Assembly: GCF_001730365.1 (NCBI RefSeq)
Contig: NZ_MIKB01000001.1
Coordinates: 310,001 to 374,000, forward strand
Source: Enterococcus quebecensis
GTDB taxonomy: Bacteria; Bacillota; Bacilli; Lactobacillales; Enterococcaceae
Direction of reading: 5' to 3'
DNA length: 64,000 nt
In this document: in pieces, positions 25,301 through 33,409 of the stretch
How the letters are laid out: the number at the start of each line of letters is the position of its first letter
Numbering within the stretch: position 1 is the stretch's first letter
Position numbers and translations under genes: made by a program
Notes under the pieces: model-generated
The model's database searches: none
Told to the model about the DNA's origin: nothing
The model's input: only the letters and a program-made list of their open reading frames with translations

Positions 25301-26699
25301 ATTTCAACTCTGCACCAAAAACAATAACAGTCCGTGTGGTAGTCGCTGATGCCCCATCCAAATTTACTTCGATAGTTGCTCTGTATTCCCCGACTGAATT
25401 ATTAGCCGCTGTTGTTTCAGTAAATGATACAGAAAGTTCTTCACCTGTGCTCATATCCCAAGCACTTGAATCAGACTTTGATTGAATCAGTGTAAGTAGT
25501 TCACTTGTGTTTTTCCCTTTGGTTTCATCAGGATAAAGCACTACTTCAGTATTTGATTTAATCATCACTTTATTTGTTAAAAGGGAGGTGGTATCTTTAT
25601 TAGTCACATTAATTGGTACTTTAAGCGTCGTTGTGACACTTTCATTCTTTTTATCTGTCATTTTTACATAGGCCCAATGAAATCCCGCAGTACTAGTATC
25701 AAATTGTTCCAATACTTTACCATTTTCATTGACAAACTGGTAATTGGCATCCGTCGCATCTGCATAATATAATGCTTGAAACTTCGTAAATAAATTGGTT
25801 GGGTTCGTTCCTAACGATAGTATAGCGTTTTGAGCAACAGCAACGAAACTCTGCGGATCAGCCCCAAATACAATCACATCTTTTTGAACAGAAGCTTTTT
25901 GCAACTCACCACCAGATTCTAGCGAAACTTCAAAATCAGCCTTGTACGCACCTACAGAAGTTCCTGAAATCGTTGTTTTAATGACGTTTACCGGAACTTC
26001 TGTACCATCTTCGGTAGTCCAAGCTCGCGCATTTGATTTCATTTTTACTAATTGTTGTATTTGCTCTTGTGTTTTGTTCGCTGTTTCTGCTGGATACAAA
26101 ATAATTTTTCCACTAATATTATCCGTTTGAAGCGCCACTTGATTATCTAACAATAAAGAGGTGTCACTATCCTTAACGGTCACTGGTATCGGTACTCGGA
26201 TACTGGTTAGGTTGTATCTTTCAGTAATTTCTACATAAATCGTTTGAAACCCTATTCGCTCAGCACTTGTTTTAGCAGGTGAACCATCTGCATTTACATA
26301 GGCATATAAAGCACCCTGTTCCGGGTGGGGTATAATCCGCTCAGAAAAGAGTTTGGTAAGATCAGCTTCATTGTTGAGATCTGGAAATTTTTCATTTTGT
26401 TTCATGGTCAATATTTTAGGTATAGCTTTTAAGCCTTCAGCGTTTTCAACAGGTTCTAACACCTTAACCAACTGTTTATTTTTCTCTACTACTTTTCCAC
26501 TTTTTTCTATACTCACTTCAGAATCTTTGTCCTTCAGCTGTTTAAATTGCTGTTTTACTTTAATCTCAGGTTTTGCCAATATTGGATTAACTATAGTAAA
26601 TAAAGTCAGTATAAAAAAAACGCTAAGTATACTTCCCCCAATACAATAACGAATTATTGTATTTTTAATGAAGCTTTTTTTCTTTTTTTTGCGATTCAC
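22377..26699 (-). CDS. Very large WxL-domain surface protein
   Basis: A 1440-residue exported protein. A signal/anchor segment (residues about 15-43) follows a Lys-rich start. Residues about 90-640 hold tandem modules of roughly 170 residues, each with a strand like IYLYP or VVLYPDETKGKNTSELL, then SAWxxxxGEEL, then VIVFGA. A central domain (about 660-1000) is unlike these. The C-terminus is a WxL domain: PKFLNFGRKTLG, SAWNLTATLKKPL with the first WxL, and YRATILWQVEQTP with the second motif. WxL domains bind peptidoglycan non-covalently. GTG start with AGGAG upstream. It is the last gene of the WxL operon and probably the main ligand-binding or adhesive component. Confidence 0.85.
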   Translation of the reverse strand: MNRKKKKKSFIKNTIIRYCIGGSILSVFFILTLFTIVNPILAKPEIKVKQQFKQLKDKDSEVSIEKSGKVVEKNKQLVKVLEPVENAEGLKAIPKILTMKQNEKFPDLNNEADLTKLFSERIIPHPEQGALYAYVNADGSPAKTSAERIGFQTIYVEITERYNLTSIRVPIPVTVKDSDTSLLLDNQVALQTDNISGKIILYPAETANKTQEQIQQLVKMKSNARAWTTEDGTEVPVNVIKTTISGTSVGAYKADFEVSLESGGELQKASVQKDVIVFGADPQSFVAVAQNAILSLGTNPTNLFTKFQALYYADATDANYQFVNENGKVLEQFDTSTAGFHWAYVKMTDKKNESVTTTLKVPINVTNKDTTSLLTNKVMIKSNTEVVLYPDETKGKNTSELLTLIQSKSDSSAWDMSTGEELSVSFTETTAANNSVGEYRATIEVNLDGASATTTRTVIVFGAELKSPYYFKVGLNKELAMGTNAGNIFSKYQSFSDNDATSSTYEWVKNQAGDPTEPFDTFDTSKLGFNWGYIKMTDKRNQIISTVIPIPITVISDDKTADNQTVILNSKVGMSFNSLRFLNVSEVKGKTNGQIIQLLTQKIEAKAWEVTSGKMLETRVTKTTIINSSRGLKKVTLAATLGNQVLNYTLDTSVLPDQIFENESMSGWQDVRLNSNDGFITNPLNQSKIGFPSRGLSTNDLKSELGFIVKDKGDRGYVHSGNVTDIPGVNNGVLYGGAWDRINGIGRNDIISNFSSKYFLRKEKKLKEILIDEKNQIIFVYNLSLHRNLNFSVKLDMYNVSNQTKSFSMLESVDTNYYDDYVTIYSLGNNSGFYMQPKQENKFSIKLKDSRGNWLSEYRKYMVGNYNLIGVQNGRNYFTNSFAALGFEKKNYAEGTVLASGVDSAYQLGASWKSIAPDKAFKTGYEVFAGEEIPYMQLKADPEVFNVYNDYMDDAKTNIKLSKIVTESVQGTIYVTYPNGEEGTMPFTSNQQKEFKGILSISRNKLPEKLNEELGTIREYDLPVIAITESKGAYEGLPSQDYVLKLNVYNLGAKAVPQIVKKGATFNKKASDVLEDVVILPGHTASYEYEGEMPDTSTTGLKSVMVRMTDKNEQDKSVLIKIPVQVIDGTVPSTGLYIAANNFKSRPDPFQNLTTSEINQLILEKSEAVAWDVAAGSSKGVDLSVESTTLTSNPVQGNYKATLKAIKGSVILRKTITIVIQSNQKVNVTFVDEIGEALHDPITFDKIIGTTIDLTEEKEVQQVFQSILDKNYQLVKKPENETKIPVTSEESTVQYQFKGMLFVQSSPKFLNFGRKTLGIPFIKVEKAKYDKPLIVWDNRKSTSAWNLTATLKKPLTSQEDPSKILPSAIRYKISDSETVVLSENVSQSVAERTHDTKGQYNVSNEWDKNESGLILEVPSGEVLQPGGYRATILWQVEQTP

Positions 26700-26886
26700 T
26701 TTCTTCTCCTTTCTTTTTTATTTTTAATCACTTAACAAGTTCTCGCTTTTCCAACCACCCCCTTTACATCGCTACCACTTTAGCTGAATCTAGCCATTGT
26801 TTAGGATAATCATTCACTGAGTAGAGGTACTACACAAGATGAGACTAATTTTTAGTGATGTTTTAATTTCAGGTATTTAAGATTAG

Positions 26887-27939
26887 CTACGTTCTTTTAC
26901 GAGTAGTTCCTTGGCTTTTTATCACTTTAAAACTTAAACCGAAAACAACAAAGCTAACAAAAAAGATTACGATCAATAACTGAAATACCCACTTACTATT
27001 CGCTTTGTTTTCTAACTGTTTATTAAGACTCTTGGCTTCCAATGTATTAACCTCAAAATCTTCTGTCCATGACCACTTCCCACCACTTTTTGAAGAAATC
27101 TGGATCTGAGCTGAATACCTTCCTGCAGCTAACCCCTTATCGGTTAAATCAACAGGAAAATCAATCATCGAGTTCGGTGCCATTCGCATCTCTTTTTTTT
27201 CGTATTCAAATAACACTTTTTGTTTATTGGCTTTCCTTACTAAAATATCAATATCCATCCCTTCCAGATATACAGGTTGAATATTTGAAATATTGACAAA
27301 GAAATGACTTTTTCTATCCTTAAAGGCTATGTATGTTTTATTTAGTTTTAACTCCGGTTTTATGTTGCTAGTATCACCGACTCTTAATAACATCCCAATT
27401 AAAAAAGCAAATTCGTTAACCACAACATCTTTTTTCCCTTGAACATTTTCTGAGTTATCCACTGCCAGCTGCATTTGGATACCTCCTGCTATCAAGCTAT
27501 CAGCAGTTGACTCGGGTAAAGAAATCAGCAAGTCAACTTGCTTACTACTTGTGGCAGGAATCACCACTTTTTCGGGACCATTGACGATGGTTGTGAAGTC
27601 AGTTGTCAAAGAGGCATCTTTTGGTAATTGATTGGCTCCATATTCTACTTTACCAATATTATTGGTTTTTGCAGCGTTTAAGCGTATTTCAACTGTTAGC
27701 TCTTTTGCTATTGAATTGTAGAGTTTTAGGAAAACTTTTTGTCTTTGTCCTGGTTTCATCGTAAGATCAAAGTAACCTAGGTTCTTGTTCGTCTGATTCT
27801 CAGGATATAAAACCTCATAAGATAAGCCACCAATCAAATTTGTTTCATCTTGTTTAGCAAAAGTTTTATTGGGATTACAGAACAGCATAAAACAAAAGAA
27901 TAGCAGTGCTAAATATGCACACGTTTTTTTTACCTTCAC
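26887..27939 (-). CDS. WxL-interacting protein (DUF916/DUF3324)
   Basis: A 350-residue protein with a signal peptide (residues 1-29, ending TFAKQDE). An N-terminal DUF916 domain (GLSYEVLYPENQTNKNLGYF, LTMKPGQRQKVFLKLYNS) is followed by a DUF3324 domain (MAPNSMIDFPVDL, LAAGRYSAQIQISS), one C-terminal membrane helix and a short basic tail. In this family DUF916 binds peptidoglycan and DUF3324 binds the WxL domain, so it tethers the WxL partner to the membrane. The GTG at 27939 is chosen for AAGGAGG upstream. It sits between the small WxL gene and the giant one. Confidence 0.85.
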   Translation of the reverse strand: MKVKKTCAYLALLFFCFMLFCNPNKTFAKQDETNLIGGLSYEVLYPENQTNKNLGYFDLTMKPGQRQKVFLKLYNSIAKELTVEIRLNAAKTNNIGKVEYGANQLPKDASLTTDFTTIVNGPEKVVIPATSSKQVDLLISLPESTADSLIAGGIQMQLAVDNSENVQGKKDVVVNEFAFLIGMLLRVGDTSNIKPELKLNKTYIAFKDRKSHFFVNISNIQPVYLEGMDIDILVRKANKQKVLFEYEKKEMRMAPNSMIDFPVDLTDKGLAAGRYSAQIQISSKSGGKWSWTEDFEVNTLEAKSLNKQLENKANSKWVFQLLIVIFFVSFVVFGLSFKVIKSQGTTRKRT

Positions 27940-28076
27940 CCGTCTATTCCTCCTTCTCTTTATAAAAACAACTTCTTGACTCCGTATCATATAGACAATT
28001 CTGTGAACAATTTATAACAATAACTGTCAACCAACCTACTCACTTATTTAGTATCAACACACTACCAAACTATTTC

Positions 28077-28808
28077 TTAGTATGTGTTGTCAAGACTCCA
28101 GTTAACACTAGCTTTAAATGCTTTACCAGAAACACCTTTACCTGTAGTAACAGTTAATTTAGTATCCGTTAACTTTGTAGCGAAACCACCTTTAACAGCA
28201 TCTGCTTTTGTTTTTGAAATGATATTTGTCGCAGTTGTGTTTCCAGCTTCTAACGTTACACTTTTGTTAACAGCGATGTTATTAGGATCAGCTAGTGCTC
28301 CTAGATTGCCTGCAACCGGATTTGGTAAAAAATCATTTGTACCTGGATCAACTTCACCAATATTGTAAGATTGCGCATCACCTAAAGTAAACGTTAGTTT
28401 TGATGGCAATTCTGTAGCCGAGCTATCTTTAGAAACTAATTTAGAGAGTGTTGCTGTCATTTTCCAAGCAGATGTTGTAACAACTTTTGTCCCTTCTCCA
28501 CCTTCACCGCTTGTTTCAGTTCCTTGTCTGTCATCATTCACGACAACATACTGATCCCCGACTACCTTATTGCTGTATGTAGCAATATTCGCTGTTGCTG
28601 ATTGACGTCCAAAATCAAATTTAGATGGTGTCCAGACCATTGCTAAGTTATCTTTAAACGGTCCAGGCCCAGGTTTTACAGGACCATCAGTATCAAAACG
28701 AATCCCCAAATCTGTTTGCTCAGTTCCTACTTCTTCTGCATTCGCAGGTTTTGCAAAAATCAGTAATGCCGATGAAGCAAGTAATGTTGTAAATAGTATT
28801 TTTTTCAA
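28077..28808 (-). CDS. WxL-domain protein
   Basis: A 243-residue secreted protein with a clear signal peptide (KKILFTTLLASSALLIFA, cut after ANA). Almost all the rest is a WxL domain: LAMVWTPSKFDFGRQ, SAWKMTATLSKLV with the first motif in the variant form W-K-M, and KASVNWSLDNTY with the second motif. It binds the cell wall without covalent linkage. It is preceded by AAGGGGATT and stands fifth in the operon, between small membrane proteins and the second WxL-interacting protein. Confidence 0.85.
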   Translation of the reverse strand: MKKILFTTLLASSALLIFAKPANAEEVGTEQTDLGIRFDTDGPVKPGPGPFKDNLAMVWTPSKFDFGRQSATANIATYSNKVVGDQYVVVNDDRQGTETSGEGGEGTKVVTTSAWKMTATLSKLVSKDSSATELPSKLTFTLGDAQSYNIGEVDPGTNDFLPNPVAGNLGALADPNNIAVNKSVTLEAGNTTATNIISKTKADAVKGGFATKLTDTKLTVTTGKGVSGKAFKASVNWSLDNTY

Positions 28809-28897
28809 AATTTAATCCCCTTTCTTATTTAGCGTAAATAAAATCGGCGACAGTTACTGTTATAAATTGTTCACAGAATAAAACACTTCTCATATAA

Positions 28898-29110
28898 TTA
28901 TCCAATTAGCTTGATTTGATCTTTTAATAAGACAAATAAATAAATAATCAAAGATAAGCTTGCAATAGATACTATTAACAGACTGAAATTAATCGCTAAA
29001 TCAAGTCTTTTTTTTCTTAGTTTTCTTACTAAAAAAACATCCCTTGAAAGTGTTACTAGAAAAAACAACAGCGAACTAGAGGTAATTCCTCCTAATATAT
29101 ATACCCACAA
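28898..29110 (-). CDS. Small membrane protein of the WxL locus
   Basis: About 70 residues with two hydrophobic segments (YILGGITSSSLLFFLVTL and FSLLIVSIASLSLIIYLFVL) separated by a basic loop KLRKKR. Family not recognised. The start is unclear. A TTG at 29110 is the first usual start codon, but AGGAGG lies 17 bases before it, so a rare start closer to the ribosome binding site is possible. It lies between the LPxTG-like gene and the WxL gene and is presumably cotranscribed. Confidence 0.6.
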   Translation of the reverse strand: MWVYILGGITSSSLLFFLVTLSRDVFLVRKLRKKRLDLAINFSLLIVSIASLSLIIYLFVLLKDQIKLIG

Positions 29111-29131
29111 ATAATCGATCTTATTCTCCTC

Positions 29132-29449
29132 CTATATAGTTATGTTGTACACTTTACGTAAACTGATAACACCTACAAATACAATCAAGCAGCCAATACC
29201 TACTAACAATAGGAGAAATGATGTCATCATCTGTCCCAAATGAGGAAGAGCACCACTCGTATTTGGATAAGCTATTGATTTTGTTTCATATATAGGTGGT
29301 TTGTTTTTTTCTGGTTCAACAAACTGATCAAAGGAAATCCCTGTCTCAGTCCTTTCTTTTTCAGCTAAAGCATAAGTTGTTGAACTAACACTAGCGAAAC
29401 ATACATAGATCAGAAGAATTAACGACCAAAGAAAGTACTGGTTTTTCAT
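29132..29449 (-). CDS. Small LPxTG-like wall-anchored protein
   Basis: A 105-residue protein with a signal peptide (residues 1-29), a short exposed part, and a C-terminal sorting signal. The motif is LPHLG at residues 68-72, with Leu in the place of Thr, then a hydrophobic helix (FLLLLVGIGCLIVFVGVI) and a LRK tail. Small proteins of this kind are regular members of WxL operons. Sortase recognition of LPHLG is inferred. The protein starts right after the stop of the upstream WxL-interacting gene (2-base gap). Confidence 0.75.
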   Translation of the reverse strand: MKNQYFLWSLILLIYVCFASVSSTTYALAEKERTETGISFDQFVEPEKNKPPIYETKSIAYPNTSGALPHLGQMMTSFLLLLVGIGCLIVFVGVISLRKVYNITI

Positions 29450-29451
29450 CC

Positions 29452-30555
29452 TTATTCACCATCTTTTCTACTGATTTTTTTTCGTTTGGGTGTCCCTTGT
29501 TTTTTTCTTTTGGCTATTCTAATCTTCTTCCATTGTTTTTCCCAGTTCTTTCGTCTAAAAAGAATCGTTAGCATAATTAAACCATTCACCGCAATCAAGA
29601 AAATTGTTGTTCCTTTGATCCAATCAGGGGTAATAATTTTAAAGACACTTTCTTCATTCATCTTTTTAGCCTGTTCGTTAGTAATTATAAATTCTTTACT
29701 TAACTGCCATTCCTGATAGTCATTGGATGCATCTAATTTTAAGTTATAGGTTCCTGAAGGTAATGCTGCAATTCCCCAATCCATTTCAAAATCAAAAACA
29801 CTATTGGGAGCCATGCTATAATTTTCTACCGACTTCCTTTTAACAACTTCCGCTGTATCTTTTTTCGTCATAGTTGCCACGATGCTTACATTTTCCAGCA
29901 CCTTTGGTTCAGGATTTTGCAACTTAGCTAAAACCATTTTCTTCCCACGTTTGATTGATGCTTTCACAGAGTTTAAATTCAATATTTGAGCATTATTAAA
30001 TTCATCCCCTGACTCTGCCGTAATTACTCCAACACGATAAGAAAATTCTGTAGAGACACCGCTTTTCTCTTTTTGTTCTTGATCTAAAGCAAATATGATT
30101 GCTCCCATTTTTACCCCATCATACATTTCTTTTGGCGGGGTTAATTGAATTTCCACTGTCTTTTCTTCATAGTTACCTATCGTTAGGTCTGGTGTTTGAA
30201 CTTGAATCATCGAAGTGATCGGATCTTTTAACGTTGCATCATAGTAAGTTTTATCATCACTATATTCAATTGTTCCACCGTCTCCTGTAATTGCATTTGT
30301 TCCATAAATTTTTATGTGCACAGGGTCTTTTTTAGTACTTTTGATTCTTACTTCTAATGTCTGTGCTTCTCCTGGAGTTGTTTTTACATAAAAATAGCTT
30401 TTGTTGGGATCTATCTGAGTATTTGATTGAACTAATGTCACCGTATACCCTAAATTATTCTCATCATCTCTAGCCATCACTCGATCTACAAAAAAAAATA
30501 TCGAAATGAGGCACAAGAGTGAGGCATAAATAACACTAATCTTTTTCATGGACAA
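29452..30555 (-). CDS. WxL-interacting protein (DUF916/DUF3324), second copy
   Basis: A 367-residue protein with a signal peptide (residues 1-29, ending VMARDDE). DUF916 (LGYTVTLVQSNTQIDPNKSY) and DUF3324 (MAPNSVFDFEMDWG, LPSGTYNLKLDAS) are followed by one membrane helix and a strongly basic tail (RRKNWEKQWKK and more). It has the same architecture as 26887-27939 but low identity, so each may serve a different WxL partner. TTG 30555 and ATG 30549 are both possible starts after AGGAG. Confidence 0.85.
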   Translation of the reverse strand: MSMKKISVIYASLLCLISIFFFVDRVMARDDENNLGYTVTLVQSNTQIDPNKSYFYVKTTPGEAQTLEVRIKSTKKDPVHIKIYGTNAITGDGGTIEYSDDKTYYDATLKDPITSMIQVQTPDLTIGNYEEKTVEIQLTPPKEMYDGVKMGAIIFALDQEQKEKSGVSTEFSYRVGVITAESGDEFNNAQILNLNSVKASIKRGKKMVLAKLQNPEPKVLENVSIVATMTKKDTAEVVKRKSVENYSMAPNSVFDFEMDWGIAALPSGTYNLKLDASNDYQEWQLSKEFIITNEQAKKMNEESVFKIITPDWIKGTTIFLIAVNGLIMLTILFRRKNWEKQWKKIRIAKRKKQGTPKRKKISRKDGE

Positions 30556-30584
30556 CGTTTCTCCTAACTACTAAATATTTATTC

Positions 30585-31250
30585 TTATTTCATCGATTGC
30601 ACGACAAATTCCACATGCCATTGATTTTTCCCATCATATTTCACGTGATTCACTAAGCGATAACCTTTCTTTTCAAAATAATCGTTCCAATGAGCCATAA
30701 ATTCTTTAGCATACTTTTCAGCATCTTCTTTAGTTTGAAAGTGAGCCTCTATTTTGACCTGTTCATTATCTTCATAAAACTCATCCTTATCCTCATATAA
30801 ATAAGTTGTAATGACATATATAATATAAACAATAGTCAATGAAGCGATGAACAGTACTAAAAACAGCGGCCAAATGATCGTTCTCATCAAAGCTATTCCG
30901 TTAACTATGATACCCAATAAAAAAGCAATCATTGATCCGTTCATTTCTTTTTTCTTGATGTCTCCTCGTTTATTTTGGATGTAAAACATCAAAACCAGAA
31001 GTACATTCAATGTCATCAATACAAACCCAATCAACAAGTACTTCAGGATATCCTGTAAATAGTAATTCATTAAAAATAATAACTGAATAATAAACTTGTC
31101 TTTTTTATCAATATAAAATACCGCATGCTCATAAAATTTTGAAAAGAACATAAAGTTGATGCCCCATCCACTTAAGAGTAAGCCTTCCCAAATATAATAC
31201 CTTCTATATTTTTGATAATAATTCTTTTTATCTCTCACACATTCAGCCAT
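30585..31250 (-). CDS. Membrane protein heading the WxL operon
   Basis: A 221-residue protein with four hydrophobic segments between residues about 18 and 155, and a cytoplasm- or wall-facing C-terminal domain of 65 residues (VKIEAHFQTKEDAEKYAKEF, WHVEFVVQ). I do not recognise the family. It precedes the first WxL-interacting gene by 30 bases. The ribosome binding site is weak and the ATG is not certain. A role in assembling or sensing the surface complex is only a guess from position. Confidence 0.6.
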   Translation of the reverse strand: MAECVRDKKNYYQKYRRYYIWEGLLLSGWGINFMFFSKFYEHAVFYIDKKDKFIIQLLFLMNYYLQDILKYLLIGFVLMTLNVLLVLMFYIQNKRGDIKKKEMNGSMIAFLLGIIVNGIALMRTIIWPLFLVLFIASLTIVYIIYVITTYLYEDKDEFYEDNEQVKIEAHFQTKEDAEKYAKEFMAHWNDYFEKKGYRLVNHVKYDGKNQWHVEFVVQSMK

Positions 31251-31473
31251 CCATTTCTTTGTATAATCTCTTAGATTTTTTCACATACTTACTTAAACTT
31301 CTCGGTATAAAAACAGCTCATAGCACCCAACGTCTCATGTATTTTCCTTAATACACGATTATCGTGAATTTTCTTCTCTATATTTAATAAGTGATAACTT
31401 AACCTTTTATCCGTTTATTCCTAATATGAAAAATAAAGTTTATTACTCTGTATTTTCCCCTTGATTTCTTCGA

Positions 31474-31692
31474 TTAATTACCGTAGATGACTTCATTAAT
31501 CTCACGATAAATCGCAATGTTAACCATATTTTCATATAATAGCTCAATAATTTTGAATTCTTTTCTTGTTAGTGGTATTCTTTTTTTACGAATAACTAAA
31601 CATAATTTTATTGCATCTAAAAAGTACTCAACAGACTCTCTTTTCGTCCTCATGCTTTTCAATAAATAGTTCTTATAATTAATTGATCGCAT
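31474..31692 (-). pseudogene. Winged-helix regulator fragment
   Basis: A 72-codon frame whose second half (IPLTRKEFKIIELLYENM, then IYREINEVIYG) resembles the DNA-binding domain of OmpR-type response regulators. There is no receiver domain upstream. It lies 220 bases upstream of the WxL operon start, so it may be the remains of the operon's former regulator, or a very short DNA-binding protein. Confidence 0.45.
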
Positions 31693-32148
31693 TTTCTATG
31701 ACTATTCTTAAGGTCTCGACTCCTTGGTCATATAGGACAATTTCTGTAACTGACTTTTTACTCATTTGAGGAAAAAGTTTCATCTATTTTGATTCTATTT
31801 TTTCCATAAACAATCCAAACAAACTAAGGAATAGTTGTCTTACATATCAATTATTGGAATACCTTGTCATAATACAAGATTTCTCCACGTTGATACTTAA
31901 ACCATCCAATAGGCCTATTTGTTTTTTTGTAATTTCAATTAATGAGTAACAGTGTTCATTAAGAGTTTTTTTAGCAATAAACGTATGTTGTCATTCTATT
32001 CAGAATCATTTCTAAATATGTAATGGAACAATTTTACTTTTCATATGGCTCCCTCCTATATCAATTGTTTTCTCATTTATTTTCTCGTTTTATTAACAAA
32101 CCAGAAAAAGCTCTCCAAACCTAGCTAAATAAACAATTCATGATAGGT
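31693..32148. other. Gene-free stretch before the integrase
   Basis: AT-rich, no open frame of note. On the minus strand an AGGAGGGAGCC ribosome-binding-like sequence near 32045-32057 is followed only by broken frames, so a gene may have decayed here. Confidence 0.35.
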
Positions 32149-32167
32149 TTGACGGATAACTTGACGG
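32149..32167. repeat. Paired TTGACGG repeats, left of the integrase
   Basis: TTGACGG at 32149-32155 and again at 32161-32167, period 12. The same pair occurs right of the integrase gene. They look like arm-type integrase binding sites. Confidence 0.55.
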
Positions 32168-32269
32168 CTTGCTCTACACTCAATTTCTAACGAGAATCCG
32201 CTACGATTCGTCTACATGAATAAGCGAACCATAAAAAAACTTTTTAACGATCGTTAAATGAAAATAACG

Positions 32270-32319
32270 AAAAAGACTATCACTTCCAAACTATATGATT
32301 TTTGGAAAGTGGATAGTCT
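32270..32319 (-). terminator. Terminator after the integrase gene
   Basis: AGACTATCCACTTTCCAAA pairs with TTTGGAAGTGATAGTCT on the minus strand and is followed by TTTTTCGTT. The stem overlaps the integrase stop codon. Confidence 0.8.
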
Positions 32320-33409
32320 AACTAATTAATTGAATTGCTTTTCTTTTTTCAGTCATAAAAGCACTGATATAAATATCCAGTGTCATTTTGGTAGAATGAT
32401 GACCTAAGAGCGCACTAATTGTTGCTATGTTCACCCCTTTTTCCAAGCACCTAGTCGCAAAGCTATGTCTAAGTTGATGAAAGCGAATCGCTGTAACATC
32501 CAAACTCTGACATATTTTTTTTAGCCAATTCGTTATAAGACGGGGCTCTGCGGGCTTATCATCTCCTAAAACAAAAGGCCCCCTACTTTGTTGTTTTCCT
32601 TTAGTCAAAAGTTGGATCAGTTTGTTAGACAGGGGGATGGTTCGTTTAGACGCCACGCTTTTTGGTGTACCCTCAATAATTTTCGTTTTCACATTTCTCT
32701 CATTTACCACTTGAATTCGTTGAATCGTCCGTTGAACGGTAAGGATATTCGTTGAAAAATCAATATCTTCCCACTTTAGTCCAGCTATTTCCCCAATCCT
32801 CATTCCAGTTTCTAGAGCCAATAAAACTGCTAATCCTTTGGGGTGAGAAGCCGCTTTTTCCTTTAGTATTTTTTGTTGTTCTGATGTAATTGCCTTTATA
32901 TTATTCGGTGTTTTCTTAGGTAAAACAACATTTTTACAAGGATTGTCTGTAATCAATTCTCTTTTCACAGCAGCGGTGTAACAAGACATCAATACTTGAA
33001 AGATGATCCTTACAGAGTTTGGGGACAAATGCTTTTCTAAGTCTTTAACCCATTCATTTAAATTGTTCGTTGTGATTGCTTTCAGTGGCATCTTCCCCAA
33101 AAAAGGAAGGATATGTGTTGCCATTTTATTTGTATAACTCGCACATGTACTAGGCTTTAAGTGTCCTTGTATTTCAGTTAACCAACAAGTAGCCCACTCA
33201 GTAAGGGTTCCTTGATAAACAATCGTTTTAAATGTATAGTTATGTGCGTGCAAAGCTTTCATTGTTAATAGTTTTTCTTTAAGAGGCATATACTTTTTAT
33301 TATATATGTATCCATATATCGCACCCCCATCTTCCTTCCTACCTTTTATATATCGCCCTTCCCAACGACCATCTTTTCTTTTATAAATATTTTCTCCTTT
33401 TCTAACCAT
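32318..33409 (-). CDS. Tyrosine recombinase (integrase)
   Basis: A 363-residue site-specific recombinase. An N-terminal arm-binding region (GENIYKRKDGRWEGRYIKGR) is followed by a SAM-like core-binding domain (about residues 75-150) and the catalytic domain. The catalytic Arg is in ETGMRIGEIAGLKWED, HxxR is in FHQLRHSFATRCLE, and the later His and nucleophilic Tyr are in LGHHSTKMTLDIY. The full set is intact. The ATG at 33409 is chosen for AAGGAGAGAGATT just upstream. There are no excisionase or cargo genes beside it. It lies between the WxL locus and yerC. Confidence 0.9.
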   Translation of the reverse strand: MVRKGENIYKRKDGRWEGRYIKGRKEDGGAIYGYIYNKKYMPLKEKLLTMKALHAHNYTFKTIVYQGTLTEWATCWLTEIQGHLKPSTCASYTNKMATHILPFLGKMPLKAITTNNLNEWVKDLEKHLSPNSVRIIFQVLMSCYTAAVKRELITDNPCKNVVLPKKTPNNIKAITSEQQKILKEKAASHPKGLAVLLALETGMRIGEIAGLKWEDIDFSTNILTVQRTIQRIQVVNERNVKTKIIEGTPKSVASKRTIPLSNKLIQLLTKGKQQSRGPFVLGDDKPAEPRLITNWLKKICQSLDVTAIRFHQLRHSFATRCLEKGVNIATISALLGHHSTKMTLDIYISAFMTEKRKAIQLIS

